Shown here in pieces: positions 1 through 8,722 of a stretch of DNA of 64,000 bases; the first letter of the stretch is position 1; every line of letters begins with the position of its first letter. The DNA is taken from assembly GCA_050700835.1 (NCBI GenBank), contig JBOHDX010000064.1, forward strand, positions 1 through 64,000, given 5' to 3'. Origin of the DNA: JBOHDX01 sp050700835 (lineage in GTDB: Bacteria > Actinomycetota > Actinomycetes > Propionibacteriales > Nocardioidaceae). The translations under genes and the position numbers were made by a program. A model generated the notes under the pieces. The model was not told the DNA's origin. It saw only the letters and a list, made by a program, of their open reading frames with translations, and ran no database searches.

Positions 1-1021
1 CCGCCACGTCCCCGTGGTAGCGGCGCAGCAAGCCCAGATCGACCTCCTTCACAAACCACGACTCCTCGCTCTCGCCGTCGGGCACGGGGAACTGCGGCAT
101 GTAGTTGGCCGACTCGTTGAACTCCACCGAGCACCGCTCGGCGATCAGCAGCGTGTTGTCACAGGCCTCGCGCAGGTCGTGTCTGCCCGCCCACAGCTCG
201 CGCATCTGTGCCGGTGACTTGAGGTAGAAGTCGCGGGCGTCGAGCTTGAACCTCTTGGGGTCGGCCAGGGTCTTGCCTGACTGCACGCACAGCAGCGCCT
301 CGTGCGAGTCGGCGTCCTCCGGAGCGGTGTAGTGCAGGTCGTTGGTCGCGATCATCGGGAGGTCCAGGTCGCGGGCGAGCCGCAGCAGGCCGTCGCGCAC
401 CCGGGACTCGATCGCCAGCTCGTGGTCCATCAGTTCGAGGAAGAAGTTGCCGGCCCCGAAGATGTCCCGGAACTCGGCCGCGCTGGCCCGGGCCTTGTCG
501 TAGTCGCCGATCCGCAGCCAGGTCTGGACCTCACCGGATGGGCAGCCGGTGGTGCCGATGAGGCCGGGGGCGTACTCGGCGAGCAGTTCGCGGTCGGCAC
601 GGGGCTTGTAGAAGAAGCCCTCCAGGCTCGACCGCGACGCCAACCGGAACAGGTTGTGCAGGCCGTGGGTGGTCTCCGCCAGCAGGGTCATGTGGGTGAA
701 CGCGCCACCACCCGACACGTCGTCGTCCCCGCCCTTGTTCCATCGCACCCGGGTACGGTCGAAGCGGCTGGTGCCAGGCGTGAGATAGGCCTCGATGCCG
801 ATCAGCGGCTTGACCCCGACGGCCTTGGCCTGGCGGTAGAAGTCGTAGGCGCCGAACACGTTGCCGTGATCGGTCATCGCCAACGCCGGCATGCCCATCT
901 GCGCCGTGCGCTCCACCAGCTCGGGCAGCCGGGCGGCACCGTCGAGCATGGAGTACTCGGTGTGGACGTGCAGGTGCACGAACGAGTCGTTCGAGGCAGC
1001 GCCGGAAACTGGGCTCGGCAT
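1..1021 (-). CDS. dnaE: DNA polymerase III alpha subunit, DnaE1 (C-terminal part lies outside the window)
   Basis: Replicative DNA polymerase III catalytic subunit. Only about the first 340 residues are present, and the gene continues past the left edge without a stop. Translation from the ATG at 1021 gives an N-terminal PHP domain with HLHVHTEYSMLDG near residue 16, ALAMTDHGNVFGAYDFY near 46, and a GTTGCPSGEVQ motif. All are typical of replicative DnaE1 rather than DnaE2. A GAGGAGG ribosome site lies about 8 bases before the start. A second, error-prone dnaE is at 35859-39926. The PHP metal ligands look intact here, so proofreading by this domain is plausible by family knowledge. Identity is very secure. 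Confidence 0.96.
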   Translation of the reverse strand, partial: MPSPVSGAASNDSFVHLHVHTEYSMLDGAARLPELVERTAQMGMPALAMTDHGNVFGAYDFYRQAKAVGVKPLIGIEAYLTPGTSRFDRTRVRWNKGGDDDVSGGGAFTHMTLLAETTHGLHNLFRLASRSSLEGFFYKPRADRELLAEYAPGLIGTTGCPSGEVQTWLRIGDYDKARASAAEFRDIFGAGNFFLELMDHELAIESRVRDGLLRLARDLDLPMIATNDLHYTAPEDADSHEALLCVQSGKTLADPKRFKLDARDFYLKSPAQMRELWAGRHDLREACDNTLLIAERCSVEFNESANYMPQFPVPDGESEESWFVKEVDLGLLRRYHGDVA

Positions 1022-1086
1022 GCGGTGAAGTCCTCCTCGAAAGGACGCACGAAACCCTCGGCTCGTCGCTGCACCCAGCTCAACAG

Positions 1087-1151
1087 GTGCCGATCACGTG
1101 CCGATCACGTGCTGATCGGGGGCTGATCTGCGGTGCTGATCGGGTGCTGGG
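1087..1151. repeat. degenerate 11-12 bp tandem repeat upstream of dnaE1
   Basis: About five imperfect units of the form GTGCYGATCRSG follow one another in the 220-base gap between the dnaE1 start and the end of the acetyltransferase gene. No open frame crosses them convincingly. They could include promoter or operator sequence for dnaE1, but no clear -10/-35 pair was found. Confidence 0.6.
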
Positions 1152-1241
1152 CGAGCCGTGCGGGCACTGACGGGGAAGTCCCGTCAGCCTACGCGACCGC
1201 ACTCTGCCAGCCGGGTCCGACACCCGGGTTCGTGGCGGCCG

Positions 1242-1715
1242 TCAGGGCTTCCAGGCGTACTGCACGTCGGCGGCGTGCTCCTCGTTGTCGGCACCGTCGG
1301 TGAATCTCACCTCGAGGAGTCCTCGTGAGCGGTAGAACTGTCGAGCCGCGGCGTTGGTGGCGAAGCACCACAGGCCGAAGCCTTCGGGGCGGAGCGCCTT
1401 TGCGAGGTCCAGCAGCATCGAGCCGATCCCGTTGCCGGCCCGATCCGGGAGGACGTACAGCTGGTCCAGCCACTCGTCGTCGAGCATCAGCACCCCCACC
1501 ACCTGGTCCCCTGCCGCTGCCACCCAGATGTCGCGCACGGTCACCATCCGCCCGAACCAAGCGTGCACCTGCGCGGGCGGGTGCCGTCCGCGCGGGATCG
1601 CCCCGGTCGCCTCGGCGGCGCGCCGCGACGTGATCAGCACGTCGGCCGCATCGGGGAGGTCCGCGTCCGTCGCCGGGCGCAGCGACACAGACTGCCCCGG
1701 CTCAGCCGGAGTCAC
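1242..1715 (-). CDS. GNAT family N-acetyltransferase
   Basis: A 157-residue single-domain GNAT acetyltransferase. The core reads VVGVLMLDDEWLDQLYVLPDRAGNGIGSMLL around residues 71-105. The acetyl-CoA loop is the degenerate form RAGNGIG in place of the usual R/QxxGxG/A. The C-terminal part (NAAARQFYRSRGL) is the normal beta6-alpha4 segment. The substrate cannot be told from sequence. The start overlaps the end of the rluD-like gene by 14 bases, so it is probably the last gene of the dksA-lspA-rluD operon. Confidence 0.85.
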   Translation of the reverse strand: MTPAEPGQSVSLRPATDADLPDAADVLITSRRAAEATGAIPRGRHPPAQVHAWFGRMVTVRDIWVAAAGDQVVGVLMLDDEWLDQLYVLPDRAGNGIGSMLLDLAKALRPEGFGLWCFATNAAARQFYRSRGLLEVRFTDGADNEEHAADVQYAWKP

Positions 1716-2631
1716 GGATCACGTCCAGCGCGTGCTGCAGATCGTCCGGGTAGCCCGACTCGTACTCCACCTGCGCGCCGGTGGCAGGGTGCTCGAAGCC
1801 GAGCCGGACCGCGTGCAGCCACTGGCGGGTCAGGCCGACCTTCAGGGCCAGGGTGGGATCCGCGCCGTACGTCACGTCCCCGACACACGGGTGTCGCAGT
1901 GCGCTCATGTGCACCCGGATCTGATGGGTACGCCCCGTCTCGAGCCCGATCTCCAGCAGGCTCGCGTAGCGGTGCGCCTCGAGGGTCTCGTAGTGGGTGA
2001 CGCTCGGCTTGCCGTCGGACGTGACCGCGAAGCGGTGGTCCTGGCGGGGATGCCGGCCGATCGGCGCGTCGACGGTGCCTGAGGACGGGTCGGGGTGGCC
2101 CTGCACGAGCGCGTGGTACGTCTTGGAGACCTCACGCCGCTTGAACGCCCGCTTGAGGGCGGAGTAGGCGTGCTCGGACTTGGCCAGCACCATCAGCCCG
2201 CTGGTGCCGACGTCGAGACGGTGCACGATCCCCTGCCGTTCGGCCGCCCCAGAGGTGGCGATGGTGAAACCCGCCCCGGCGAGGTGGCCGATGACGGTCG
2301 GCCCGGTCCAGCCGGGACTTGGGTGAGCCGCCACACCGACCGGCTTGTCGACCACCACGAGATCGGGGTCGTCGTGGACGATGCGCAGGCCCTCGACGAG
2401 GTGTGGAACCACGGCCGTCGGGTCGGCCAGGCTCGGAATCTCGACGTCCAGCCAGGACCCCGAGCTGATCCGGTCCGATTTGGCGGGCACGGCCCCGTCG
2501 AGCTCGACGTGACCGTCGGCGATCAGGTCGGCGACGCGAGAGCGCGAGAGGCCGAGCAGCCGGGCCAGCGCGGCATCGAGTCGTTCACCCGCGAGCCCGT
2601 CGGGTACCGGCAGCGACCGTCGCTCCGTCAC
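1702..2631 (-). CDS. rluD: RluD-family 23S rRNA pseudouridine synthase
   Basis: A 309-residue RNA pseudouridine synthase. It has an N-terminal S4 RNA-binding domain (LDAALARLLGLSRSRVADLI, about residues 16-36) and a catalytic domain with the signature VHRLDVGTSGLMVLAK, whose Asp is the nucleophile. RluA/RluC/RluD paralogues are hard to separate; location right after lspA is the usual actinobacterial arrangement for the RluD-like copy. The GTG start at 2631 was chosen because it overlaps the lspA stop (GTGA) and gives the normal family length. Longer upstream frames are lspA read out of phase. Probably translationally coupled to lspA. Confidence 0.9.
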   Translation of the reverse strand: MTERRSLPVPDGLAGERLDAALARLLGLSRSRVADLIADGHVELDGAVPAKSDRISSGSWLDVEIPSLADPTAVVPHLVEGLRIVHDDPDLVVVDKPVGVAAHPSPGWTGPTVIGHLAGAGFTIATSGAAERQGIVHRLDVGTSGLMVLAKSEHAYSALKRAFKRREVSKTYHALVQGHPDPSSGTVDAPIGRHPRQDHRFAVTSDGKPSVTHYETLEAHRYASLLEIGLETGRTHQIRVHMSALRHPCVGDVTYGADPTLALKVGLTRQWLHAVRLGFEHPATGAQVEYESGYPDDLQHALDVIRDSG

Positions 2632-3203
2632 TGCTGCGTCCGGTCGTCCCGCACTCGGGAGCCGTCGAGGCCGATCCCGCGCAGGGACTGGACGGCGACC
2701 AGGACGGCGGCGATGCAGATGCAGGTGTCGGCCACGTTGAACACCGGCCAGTGCGGCAGCTGCAGGAAGTCGACGACGTGCCCGCGCAGTGGCCCGGGTG
2801 CGCGGAAGACCCGGTCGGTCAGGTTGCCCATGGCGCCGGCCAGCAGGAATCCGAACGCGAGCGCCCAGCCGGTGTCGCGCAGTCGGGAGGACATCCTGAT
2901 CACCGCGATCACGACGCAGATCGCGACGAGCGTGAGGAACAGGGTCAGTCCCGTGCCGACGCTGAAAGCCGCGCCTCCGTTGCGCAGCAGGTCGAGCGAC
3001 AGCACGCCTGGGATCACCGTGACCGGCTGGTGGTCGGTCAGGGTGGCCACGACGACGACCTTGCTCAGCACGTCCACGGTGTACGCGCACAGTGCCGTGA
3101 CGATGAAGAGCCGCACCCGCGTGGGCCGGGGGTTGGGGTGATCGCCAGCCTCGTCGACGGCGTCGCCGGACGGGTTCAGCGACGCTCCTCGCGCTGCTTG
3201 CAT
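2628..3203 (-). CDS. lspA: lipoprotein signal peptidase (signal peptidase II)
   Basis: Inner-membrane aspartyl protease that cleaves prolipoprotein signal peptides after lipidation. Four membrane segments are visible, and the family motifs NGGAAFS, GNLTDRVF and FNVADTCI are present. The last two carry the two catalytic aspartates. Start choice is uncertain: the ATG at 3203 overlaps the end of the dksA-like gene by 28 bases and gives 191 residues. An upstream ATG at 3275 would add 24 unlikely residues. The poorly conserved N-terminal stretch before the first helix is hydrophilic. Second gene of the dksA-lspA-rluD-GNAT operon. Confidence 0.9.
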   Translation of the reverse strand: MQAARGASLNPSGDAVDEAGDHPNPRPTRVRLFIVTALCAYTVDVLSKVVVVATLTDHQPVTVIPGVLSLDLLRNGGAAFSVGTGLTLFLTLVAICVVIAVIRMSSRLRDTGWALAFGFLLAGAMGNLTDRVFRAPGPLRGHVVDFLQLPHWPVFNVADTCICIAAVLVAVQSLRGIGLDGSRVRDDRTQQ

Positions 3204-3853
3204 GTCATGCACAGTGTGGCACGGGGGAATGCCATCAACCGCATCTTGCCGATGGGGTTGCCGCACGACTCGCACACGCCGTAGGAGCCGTCGTCCATCC
3301 GCCCGAGGGCACGCTCCACCTGGAACAGCATCTCGCGGGTGTTGTTGGCGAGGGACATCTCGGCGTCGCGCTCGAGGCTGTTGGCGCCGACGTCGGCCTG
3401 GTCGTTGCCGGCTCCCTCGCCTCCGTCGCGGAGCAGGTCTTGCAGCTCACGCTCGGCGGAGGAGATCTCGGTGAAGAATCGCTGCCGCTCGCCTTCGAGC
3501 TCGCCGCGCACCTCCCGCAGCTCCTTCGCCGTCCACGGCTTCTCGTGGGGAAGCACCACCAGCCGGGAAGCTCGCTTCCTGGCGGGCGCCTTCGTGGCGG
3601 GGGTCCGCTTGGTCGCGGCCTTCTTCGCGGGCGCCTTGGTGGCCGCAGCCTTCTTCGCGGGCGCCTTGGTGGCCGCAGACTTCTTCGCGGGCGCCTTCTT
3701 CGCCGCGGCCTTGTTCGCCGCGGCCGTCTTCGCCGCAGCCTTCTTCGCCGCGGCCGTCTTCGCGGGAGCCTTCTTCGCTGCCGCCTTGTTCGCAGGCCGC
3801 TTCGCCGTGGCCGGCGCAGGCTTGGCTGCCGTCTTCTTCGCTGCCTTTGGCAC
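3176..3853 (-). CDS. DksA/TraR-type zinc-finger protein with long Lys/Ala-rich N-terminal tail
   Basis: About 225 residues from the proposed GTG at 3853. The C-terminal 120 residues are a DksA/TraR fold: a coiled-coil region (ELREVRGELEGERQRF) and a C4 zinc finger with CESC at 194-197 and CMTC at 215-218. Such proteins act at the RNA polymerase secondary channel. The first 95 residues are almost only Lys, Ala, Pro and Thr, built from AAAKKAPAKK-like units that resemble the tails of histone H1-like and mycobacterial HupB proteins. The tail should bind nucleic acid non-specifically, which is inference. Other in-frame GTG starts lie slightly upstream, so the start is approximate. Confidence 0.85.
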   Translation of the reverse strand: MPKAAKKTAAKPAPATAKRPANKAAAKKAPAKTAAAKKAAAKTAAANKAAAKKAPAKKSAATKAPAKKAAATKAPAKKAATKRTPATKAPARKRASRLVVLPHEKPWTAKELREVRGELEGERQRFFTEISSAERELQDLLRDGGEGAGNDQADVGANSLERDAEMSLANNTREMLFQVERALGRMDDGSYGVCESCGNPIGKMRLMAFPRATLCMTCKQREERR

Positions 3854-4039
3854 GGGCGTGGCCCTTCGCGTACGGCGGCACACCACGATGCACCGAACCC
3901 CGGGTAGTGCGGCGAGGATAGGGACCAGAACGGGCTCGATCAACCTGCCTCGCCGGATATCGGGTCGTGACCGGCCCCCGCTGACACTAGACTTGCGCTG
4001 CCGCAAGGCTGTGATGGGACGAGTAGTTCCGTACGCGCG
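3854..4039. other. divergent intergenic region between dksA-like gene and ileS leader
   Basis: Together with the T-box leader this forms a 434-base gene-free stretch between the divergent dksA-like gene and ileS. It should hold promoters for both. A clear ileS promoter candidate was not resolved, although CTGACACTAGACT near 3980 is the kind of sequence expected there. Confidence 0.4.
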
Positions 4040-4281
4040 TGAGTAGCGACCCGGGGATGGTGCGAGCCCAGGTACGCGCGCGGAGCGAAGATCACCCGGA
4101 GCCGTCAGCAGAACGGTCGCCGCAGGGCGGCTCACTAGAACTGGCAGCGGCGAGCCAGAGAGGGTCGACCCGCCCCCAGCGGATCGGCCAAGGAGGGTGG
4201 TACCGCGGACGGCGTCACCGGCGCCGGTCGTCCCTTCGCCAGCAGAGCCGGCCATCCGGTCGGCGCACTGACGAGGAGTAC
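4040..4281 (+). ncRNA. T-box riboswitch leader of ileS (probably translational type)
   Basis: The strictly conserved T-box sequence AGGGTGGTACCGCGG is at 4194-4208, followed by a GC-rich hairpin ending in CGTCCCTT near 4235. Upstream, a short stem region carries GAAGATCACC near 4088, in which ATC (4091-4093) is a plausible isoleucine specifier codon. No run of T follows the hairpin, so transcription termination looks unlikely. Actinobacterial ileS T-boxes are known to act on translation start with a reduced Stem I. Uncharged tRNA-Ile would free the ribosome site (GAGGAG at 4273-4278) just before ileS. The 5' end of the leader is estimated. Confidence 0.88.
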
Positions 4282-4287
4282 GTGAGC

Positions 4288-7200
4288 GTGGCCGACGCCA
4301 CTCCGGGCTATCGCCCCGTCCTGGCACAGGTGGACCTCCCAGCCCTCGAGCGCCGCATCCTGGCCTTCTGGCGGGCTCACCGCATCTTCGACCGGACCCT
4401 CGAGGCGACCGCCGGCGGGCCGGCGTGGACGTTCTTCGAAGGCCCCCCGACCGCCAACGGCACTCCCGGTGCCCATCATGTCGAGGCCCGGGTGTTCAAG
4501 GACGTCTTCCCCCGGTTCAAGACGATGCAGGGCTTCCGGGTGGATCGCAAGGCCGGCTGGGACTGCCAGGGGCTGCATGTCGAGGTGGGGGTCGAGAAGG
4601 AGCTGGGCGTCTCCGGCAAGCAACAGATCGAGGCCTACGGCATCGCCGAGTTCAACGCCCAGTGCCGCGAGACGGTCCAGCGGTCCACCGACGAGTTCGA
4701 GGAGATGACCGAGCGGATGGGCTATTGGGTCGACACGGCCCACGCCTACCGCACCATGGACGCGTCCTACATCGAGAGCGTGTGGTGGTCCCTCAAGCAG
4801 ATCTTCGACAAGGGCCTGCTGTTCGAGGCGCTGCGGGTGTCGCCGTACTGCCCGCGCTGCGAGACTCCTCTGTCCGACCACGAGCTGGGGCAGCCAGGTG
4901 GCTACGAGACGGTCGTCGATCCCTCGGTGTACGTCAGGTTCCCGCTGACGTCGGGCCCGCTGGCGGGCAGGGCCTCTCTGCTGGTCTGGACGACGACGCC
5001 CTGGACGCTCGTGTCCAACACCGCGGTCGCCGTCAACGGGGACGTCGACTACGTCGTGGCCAGCGACGGCGACGAGTCCCTGGTCGTGGCCGAGCCGTTG
5101 TTCGCCTCGGTCCTCGGTGACGGCTGGACCGTCGAGACCCGTCTGCGCGGCGCCGACCTCGAGCGCTGGACCTACTCACCGCCACTCGACCTCGTCGACT
5201 TCCCCGCCCCCGCCCATTACGTGGTGCTCGCCGACTACGTCACGACCGACGACGGCACCGGGCTCGTTCACCAGTCCCCCGCGTTCGGCGCCGAGGACAT
5301 GGCCGTGTGCCAGGCGTACGACCTGCCGGTGGTCAAGCCGGTCCTCACCAACGGTCACTTCGACGACGACGTGCGCCTGGTCGGGGGACAGTTCTTCAAG
5401 CACGCGGACACCGACCTCGTCCGCGAGCTCGACCGGCGCGGTCGGCTGTTCCGGCACCTGCAGTACGAGCACTCGTACCCGCACTGCTGGCGCTGCCACA
5501 CGCCGCTGATGTACTACGCGCTGCCGGCTTGGTACATCCGCACCACGCAGATCAAGGCGGACCTGCTCGCCGAGAACGAGCGCACCAACTGGTTCCCCGA
5601 CACGATCAAGCACGGGCGCTACGGGGACTGGCTGAACAACAACGTCGACTGGTCCCTGTCGCGAACGCGCTACTGGGGCACCCCGCTGCCGATCTGGCGC
5701 TGCGCCGAGGGTCACCTGGTCTGCGTCGGCTCGTTGGGTGAGCTCAGTGAGCTGGCCGGGGAGGACCTGAGCGAGCTGGACCCGCACCGACCCTTCGTCG
5801 ACGACGTCGTCGTGTCGTGTCCAGACTGTGGCGAAGACGCCCGCCGGGTCACCGAGGTGATCGACGCGTGGTACGACTCTGGCTCGATGCCGTTCGCACA
5901 GTGGGGATACCCATATCTTCCGGGCTCCCGGGACGCCTTCGAGCGCAACTACCCCGCGGATTTCATCTGCGAAGCGATCGACCAGACCCGCGGCTGGTTC
6001 TACTCCCTGATGGCGATCGGCACTCTGGTGTTCGGCCGGTCGGCCTACGACAACGCGCTCTGCCTCGGGCTGCTGCTCGCCGAGGACGGTCGCAAGATGT
6101 CCAAGCACCTCGGCAACATCGTGGCTCCGATGCCGCTGATGGACGAACACGGCGCGGACGCGCTGCGGTGGTTCATGACCTGCTCAGGCTCGCCCTGGGC
6201 TGCGCGCCGCATCGGAGACACGGTGCTGCAGGAGATCGTTCGCAAGGTGCTGCTGACCTACTGGAACACTGTGGCGTTCCAGGTGTTGTACGCCCGTACC
6301 AACGGCTGGTCGCCGTCGGACGCCTCCCCGGCGCCGGTGGACCGGCCCGTGCTCGACCGGTGGCTGGCGTCCCAGACCCAGATGCTCGTACGCGACGTGA
6401 CCGGCGCACTCGACTCCTTCGACACCCAGCGAGCCGGCGCTCTGCTCGCTTCGTTCGTCGACGACCTGTCCAACTGGTACGTCCGCCGCTCACGGCGCCG
6501 CTTCTGGGACGGCGATCCGGCGGCCTTGGCCACCCTGCACGAAACGCTCGACGTCCTGACCCGGCTGATGGCCCCGCTGACGCCATTCATCACCGAGCAG
6601 GTGTGGCAGGACGTCATCCGGGCAGCGGACAGGAACGCCCCCGACTCCGTTCATCTCACCCGGTGGCCGGTGGTGAAGGAGTCGGTGATCGACGAGAGTC
6701 TCGCGGCACAGGTCGAGCTGGCGCGTCGGCTGATCGAGCTCGGCCGGGCCGCTCGCGCCGAGGCCAAGGTGCGTACCCGGCAGCCCCTTCGACGAGCGCT
6801 GATCTCGTCCGCGGCACTGTCCGCGTTGGACGACGCCCTGCGCGAGCAGGTCTGCGCCGAGCTCAACGTGGGCAGCCTGTCCTCGTTCGCCGACACCGGC
6901 GGCGACCTCGTGGACCACGTCGCCAAGGGCAACTTCCGCACCCTGGGCAAACGCTTCGGCAAGCAGACCCCGGCGGTCGCGGCGGCCATCAGCGCGGCAG
7001 ATGCCGCCGGGATCGCCCGCGCGTTGACCGAGGCGGGCGAGGCCACCGTGTCTCTCGACGGTCAGGACGTGCAGGTGTCGCAGGACGAGGTGATCGTGTC
7101 CGAGCGGCCCCGGGAGGGGTGGTCGATCGTCAACGAGCACGGCGAGACGGTGGCGCTCGACCTGGAGCTGACCCGGGACCTCGTGCTTGCCGGGCTTGCC

Positions 7201-7443
7201 CGTGAAGTGGTCCGACTCGTTCAGGAGACCCGCAAGGCCGCGGGCCTCGACGTGAGCGACCGGATCCGGCTCAGCTGGGCGGGTACCGGGGACGTGGCAG
7301 AGGCGATCGAGACACACCGAGACCTGGTGGCTGCCGAGGTCTTGGCGGTCGAGGTCCGCCAGGAGCGCGACGGTGAGGGGACCGACGGACATCGGGTGAC
7401 CGACGAGGCCCTGGAGCTGGCCGTCACTGTGGAGCGCGCCTGA
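4288..7443 (+). CDS. ileS: isoleucyl-tRNA synthetase (eukaryote-like, IleS2 type)
   Basis: Class I synthetase of 1051 residues that charges tRNA-Ile and hydrolyses mischarged valine in its CP1 editing domain. The HIGH-equivalent is TPGAHH around residues 59-64, and the KMSKS-equivalent is KMSKH at about 603-607. Together with EARVFKDVFPRFK these place it in the eukaryote-like IleS2 group found in actinobacteria, which is generally less sensitive to mupirocin (family knowledge). The GTG at 4288 was preferred to the GTG at 4282 because GAGGAG lies 9 rather than 3 bases upstream. Expression should be set by the preceding T-box. It converges on divIVA. Confidence 0.96.
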   Translation: MADATPGYRPVLAQVDLPALERRILAFWRAHRIFDRTLEATAGGPAWTFFEGPPTANGTPGAHHVEARVFKDVFPRFKTMQGFRVDRKAGWDCQGLHVEVGVEKELGVSGKQQIEAYGIAEFNAQCRETVQRSTDEFEEMTERMGYWVDTAHAYRTMDASYIESVWWSLKQIFDKGLLFEALRVSPYCPRCETPLSDHELGQPGGYETVVDPSVYVRFPLTSGPLAGRASLLVWTTTPWTLVSNTAVAVNGDVDYVVASDGDESLVVAEPLFASVLGDGWTVETRLRGADLERWTYSPPLDLVDFPAPAHYVVLADYVTTDDGTGLVHQSPAFGAEDMAVCQAYDLPVVKPVLTNGHFDDDVRLVGGQFFKHADTDLVRELDRRGRLFRHLQYEHSYPHCWRCHTPLMYYALPAWYIRTTQIKADLLAENERTNWFPDTIKHGRYGDWLNNNVDWSLSRTRYWGTPLPIWRCAEGHLVCVGSLGELSELAGEDLSELDPHRPFVDDVVVSCPDCGEDARRVTEVIDAWYDSGSMPFAQWGYPYLPGSRDAFERNYPADFICEAIDQTRGWFYSLMAIGTLVFGRSAYDNALCLGLLLAEDGRKMSKHLGNIVAPMPLMDEHGADALRWFMTCSGSPWAARRIGDTVLQEIVRKVLLTYWNTVAFQVLYARTNGWSPSDASPAPVDRPVLDRWLASQTQMLVRDVTGALDSFDTQRAGALLASFVDDLSNWYVRRSRRRFWDGDPAALATLHETLDVLTRLMAPLTPFITEQVWQDVIRAADRNAPDSVHLTRWPVVKESVIDESLAAQVELARRLIELGRAARAEAKVRTRQPLRRALISSAALSALDDALREQVCAELNVGSLSSFADTGGDLVDHVAKGNFRTLGKRFGKQTPAVAAAISAADAAGIARALTEAGEATVSLDGQDVQVSQDEVIVSERPREGWSIVNEHGETVALDLELTRDLVLAGLAREVVRLVQETRKAAGLDVSDRIRLSWAGTGDVAEAIETHRDLVAAEVLAVEVRQERDGEGTDGHRVTDEALELAVTVERA

Positions 7444-7448
7444 ACGCC

Positions 7449-7499
7449 GGTTGCGCAATGCTGACGGTTGCGCAGTGCTGACGGTTGCGCAGTGCTGAC
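7449..7499. repeat. three tandem 17-bp units between ileS and divIVA
   Basis: Three head-to-tail copies of GGTTGCGCARTGCTGAC (7449-7465, 7466-7482, 7483-7499), differing at one base, fill the space between two convergent genes. Each unit contains TTGCGCARTGC, a near-palindrome, but no long stem that would make a standard terminator. Confidence 0.85.
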
Positions 7500-7505
7500 G
7501 GGAGC

Positions 7506-8315
7506 TCAGTGCTGCTGGTTCTCCTGCGACTGGTCCTGCTGCTCGTCCTCACCGAGCAATGACTTCAGCCGCTTGGGAGTGTGCTCGGACTGCGCGCCGG
7601 GCAGCTCCGCGGCCACGCTGTCGTCACCCTCCAGCTGTGCCAGCTGGCCCTCGAAGTAGGCGCGAAGACGGCTTCGGTATTCCCGCTCGAACGCGCGAAG
7701 GTGCTCGACCTCGCGGGCCAGCTGGTCGCGGTCCTTCTCGAGGTCACCGAACAGCTGCTGACGGCGCTCGTTCGTCTCGGAGTCGAGCTTCTGGGCGCGG
7801 GTCCGCGCATCCGACTCCATCCGGTCGGCCTTGCCGCGAGACTCGTTCTCGGTGCGCTCAGCCTTGGTCTTGGCCTCGACGAGGATCTTGTCGGCCTGGT
7901 CCTTGGCCTCGGCCACCAACTCGTCGGCGTTTCGGGTGGCGATCTCCAGCAGCCGGGCCGCGGCGCTCGACGCCTGGGCGACCGTGGCTGGCGCCGCCAC
8001 CTGGGCAGCGGCCGGAACCTCGACGACTGCCGGCGGCGCGGTCGGCTGCGGAACCGGTTCGGGCACGGGCTCGGGCACGGGCTGCTGGACGGGTGTGCTG
8101 ACCTCTGGGGTCGGCGGTTCGGGCGTAGTCGCCGGAGCCGCGGTTGACGACGCGGCGGCCACTTTGGCCTTCAGGTCGTTGTTCTCTGCGGTGAGGCGCT
8201 CGAGCTCGGCCTCGACCTCGTCGAGGAACTGGTCGACCTCCCCCATGTCATAACCCTCGCGAAGTCGGACGGGCGTGAACCTCTTGTTGCGCACGTCCTC
8301 AGGCGTCAACGGCAT
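7506..8315 (-). CDS. divIVA: DivIVA/Wag31 polar growth scaffold
   Basis: Coiled-coil protein of 269 residues that marks negatively curved membrane at poles and septa and directs actinobacterial tip growth. The conserved N-terminal DivIVA domain (MPLTPEDVRNKRF, then YDMGEVDQFLDEVEAELERL) covers residues 1-45. A Pro/Val/Glu-rich linker (PEPVPEPVPQP) spans about 60-95. A long coiled coil (about 105-240) and an acidic Gln-rich tail follow. The linker is where mycobacterial Wag31 is phosphorylated by Ser/Thr kinases; a PASTA kinase is in this window at 53355. GAGGTGAG precedes the ATG. Last gene of the dcw-associated run. Confidence 0.95.
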   Translation of the reverse strand: MPLTPEDVRNKRFTPVRLREGYDMGEVDQFLDEVEAELERLTAENNDLKAKVAAASSTAAPATTPEPPTPEVSTPVQQPVPEPVPEPVPQPTAPPAVVEVPAAAQVAAPATVAQASSAAARLLEIATRNADELVAEAKDQADKILVEAKTKAERTENESRGKADRMESDARTRAQKLDSETNERRQQLFGDLEKDRDQLAREVEHLRAFEREYRSRLRAYFEGQLAQLEGDDSVAAELPGAQSEHTPKRLKSLLGEDEQQDQSQENQQH

Positions 8316-8425
8316 GAACTCACCTCAGGAATCGGGTCCGAGCGGACTCTGGACAGACTCCGGACACCGTACTCGGTCGCCCGGGGGGGCTGGCAACGAA
8401 CCCGGCGATTTCGGGCGCCTGCCGG

Positions 8426-8719
8426 TCAGCGGTAGAAGATGGCGACATTGAGGATCCGGAGCAGGTAGATGATCACGAACAACACCAACGGGGACAGGTC
8501 GAGCGCGACCATGCCGAGGCGGACCGGCGGGATCACCTTGCGAACGACCCGCAGGGGTGGGTCGGTGACGGAGTAGATCGCCTCGCACAGCAGCAGGACG
8601 ACACCGCGCGGATGCCAGGACCGGGACAGCTGCTGGACCCAGTCCAGCACGATTCGCGCGATGAGCACGACGATGCAGATCCACAGCGCGAAGTTGATGA
8701 TCTGCCCGGCGATGAGCAT
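8426..8719 (-). CDS. YggT family integral membrane protein
   Basis: A 97-residue protein with two hydrophobic helices (about residues 5-30 and 70-93) and the family motif DPPLRVVRKVIPP between them. YggT proteins sit between sepF and divIVA in most actinobacteria and firmicutes. Their function is not settled; roles in osmotic response and in division or polar growth have been suggested. It begins 3 bases after the sepF stop, so it is co-transcribed with sepF, although no strong ribosome site precedes the ATG. Confidence 0.92.
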   Translation of the reverse strand: MLIAGQIINFALWICIVVLIARIVLDWVQQLSRSWHPRGVVLLLCEAIYSVTDPPLRVVRKVIPPVRLGMVALDLSPLVLFVIIYLLRILNVAIFYR

Positions 8720-8722
8720 GGG

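Noticed and set aside
302..1126. A long plus-strand frame at the left edge
   Set aside because: It is the complement of dnaE1, whose N-terminal PHP domain reads clearly on the minus strand.
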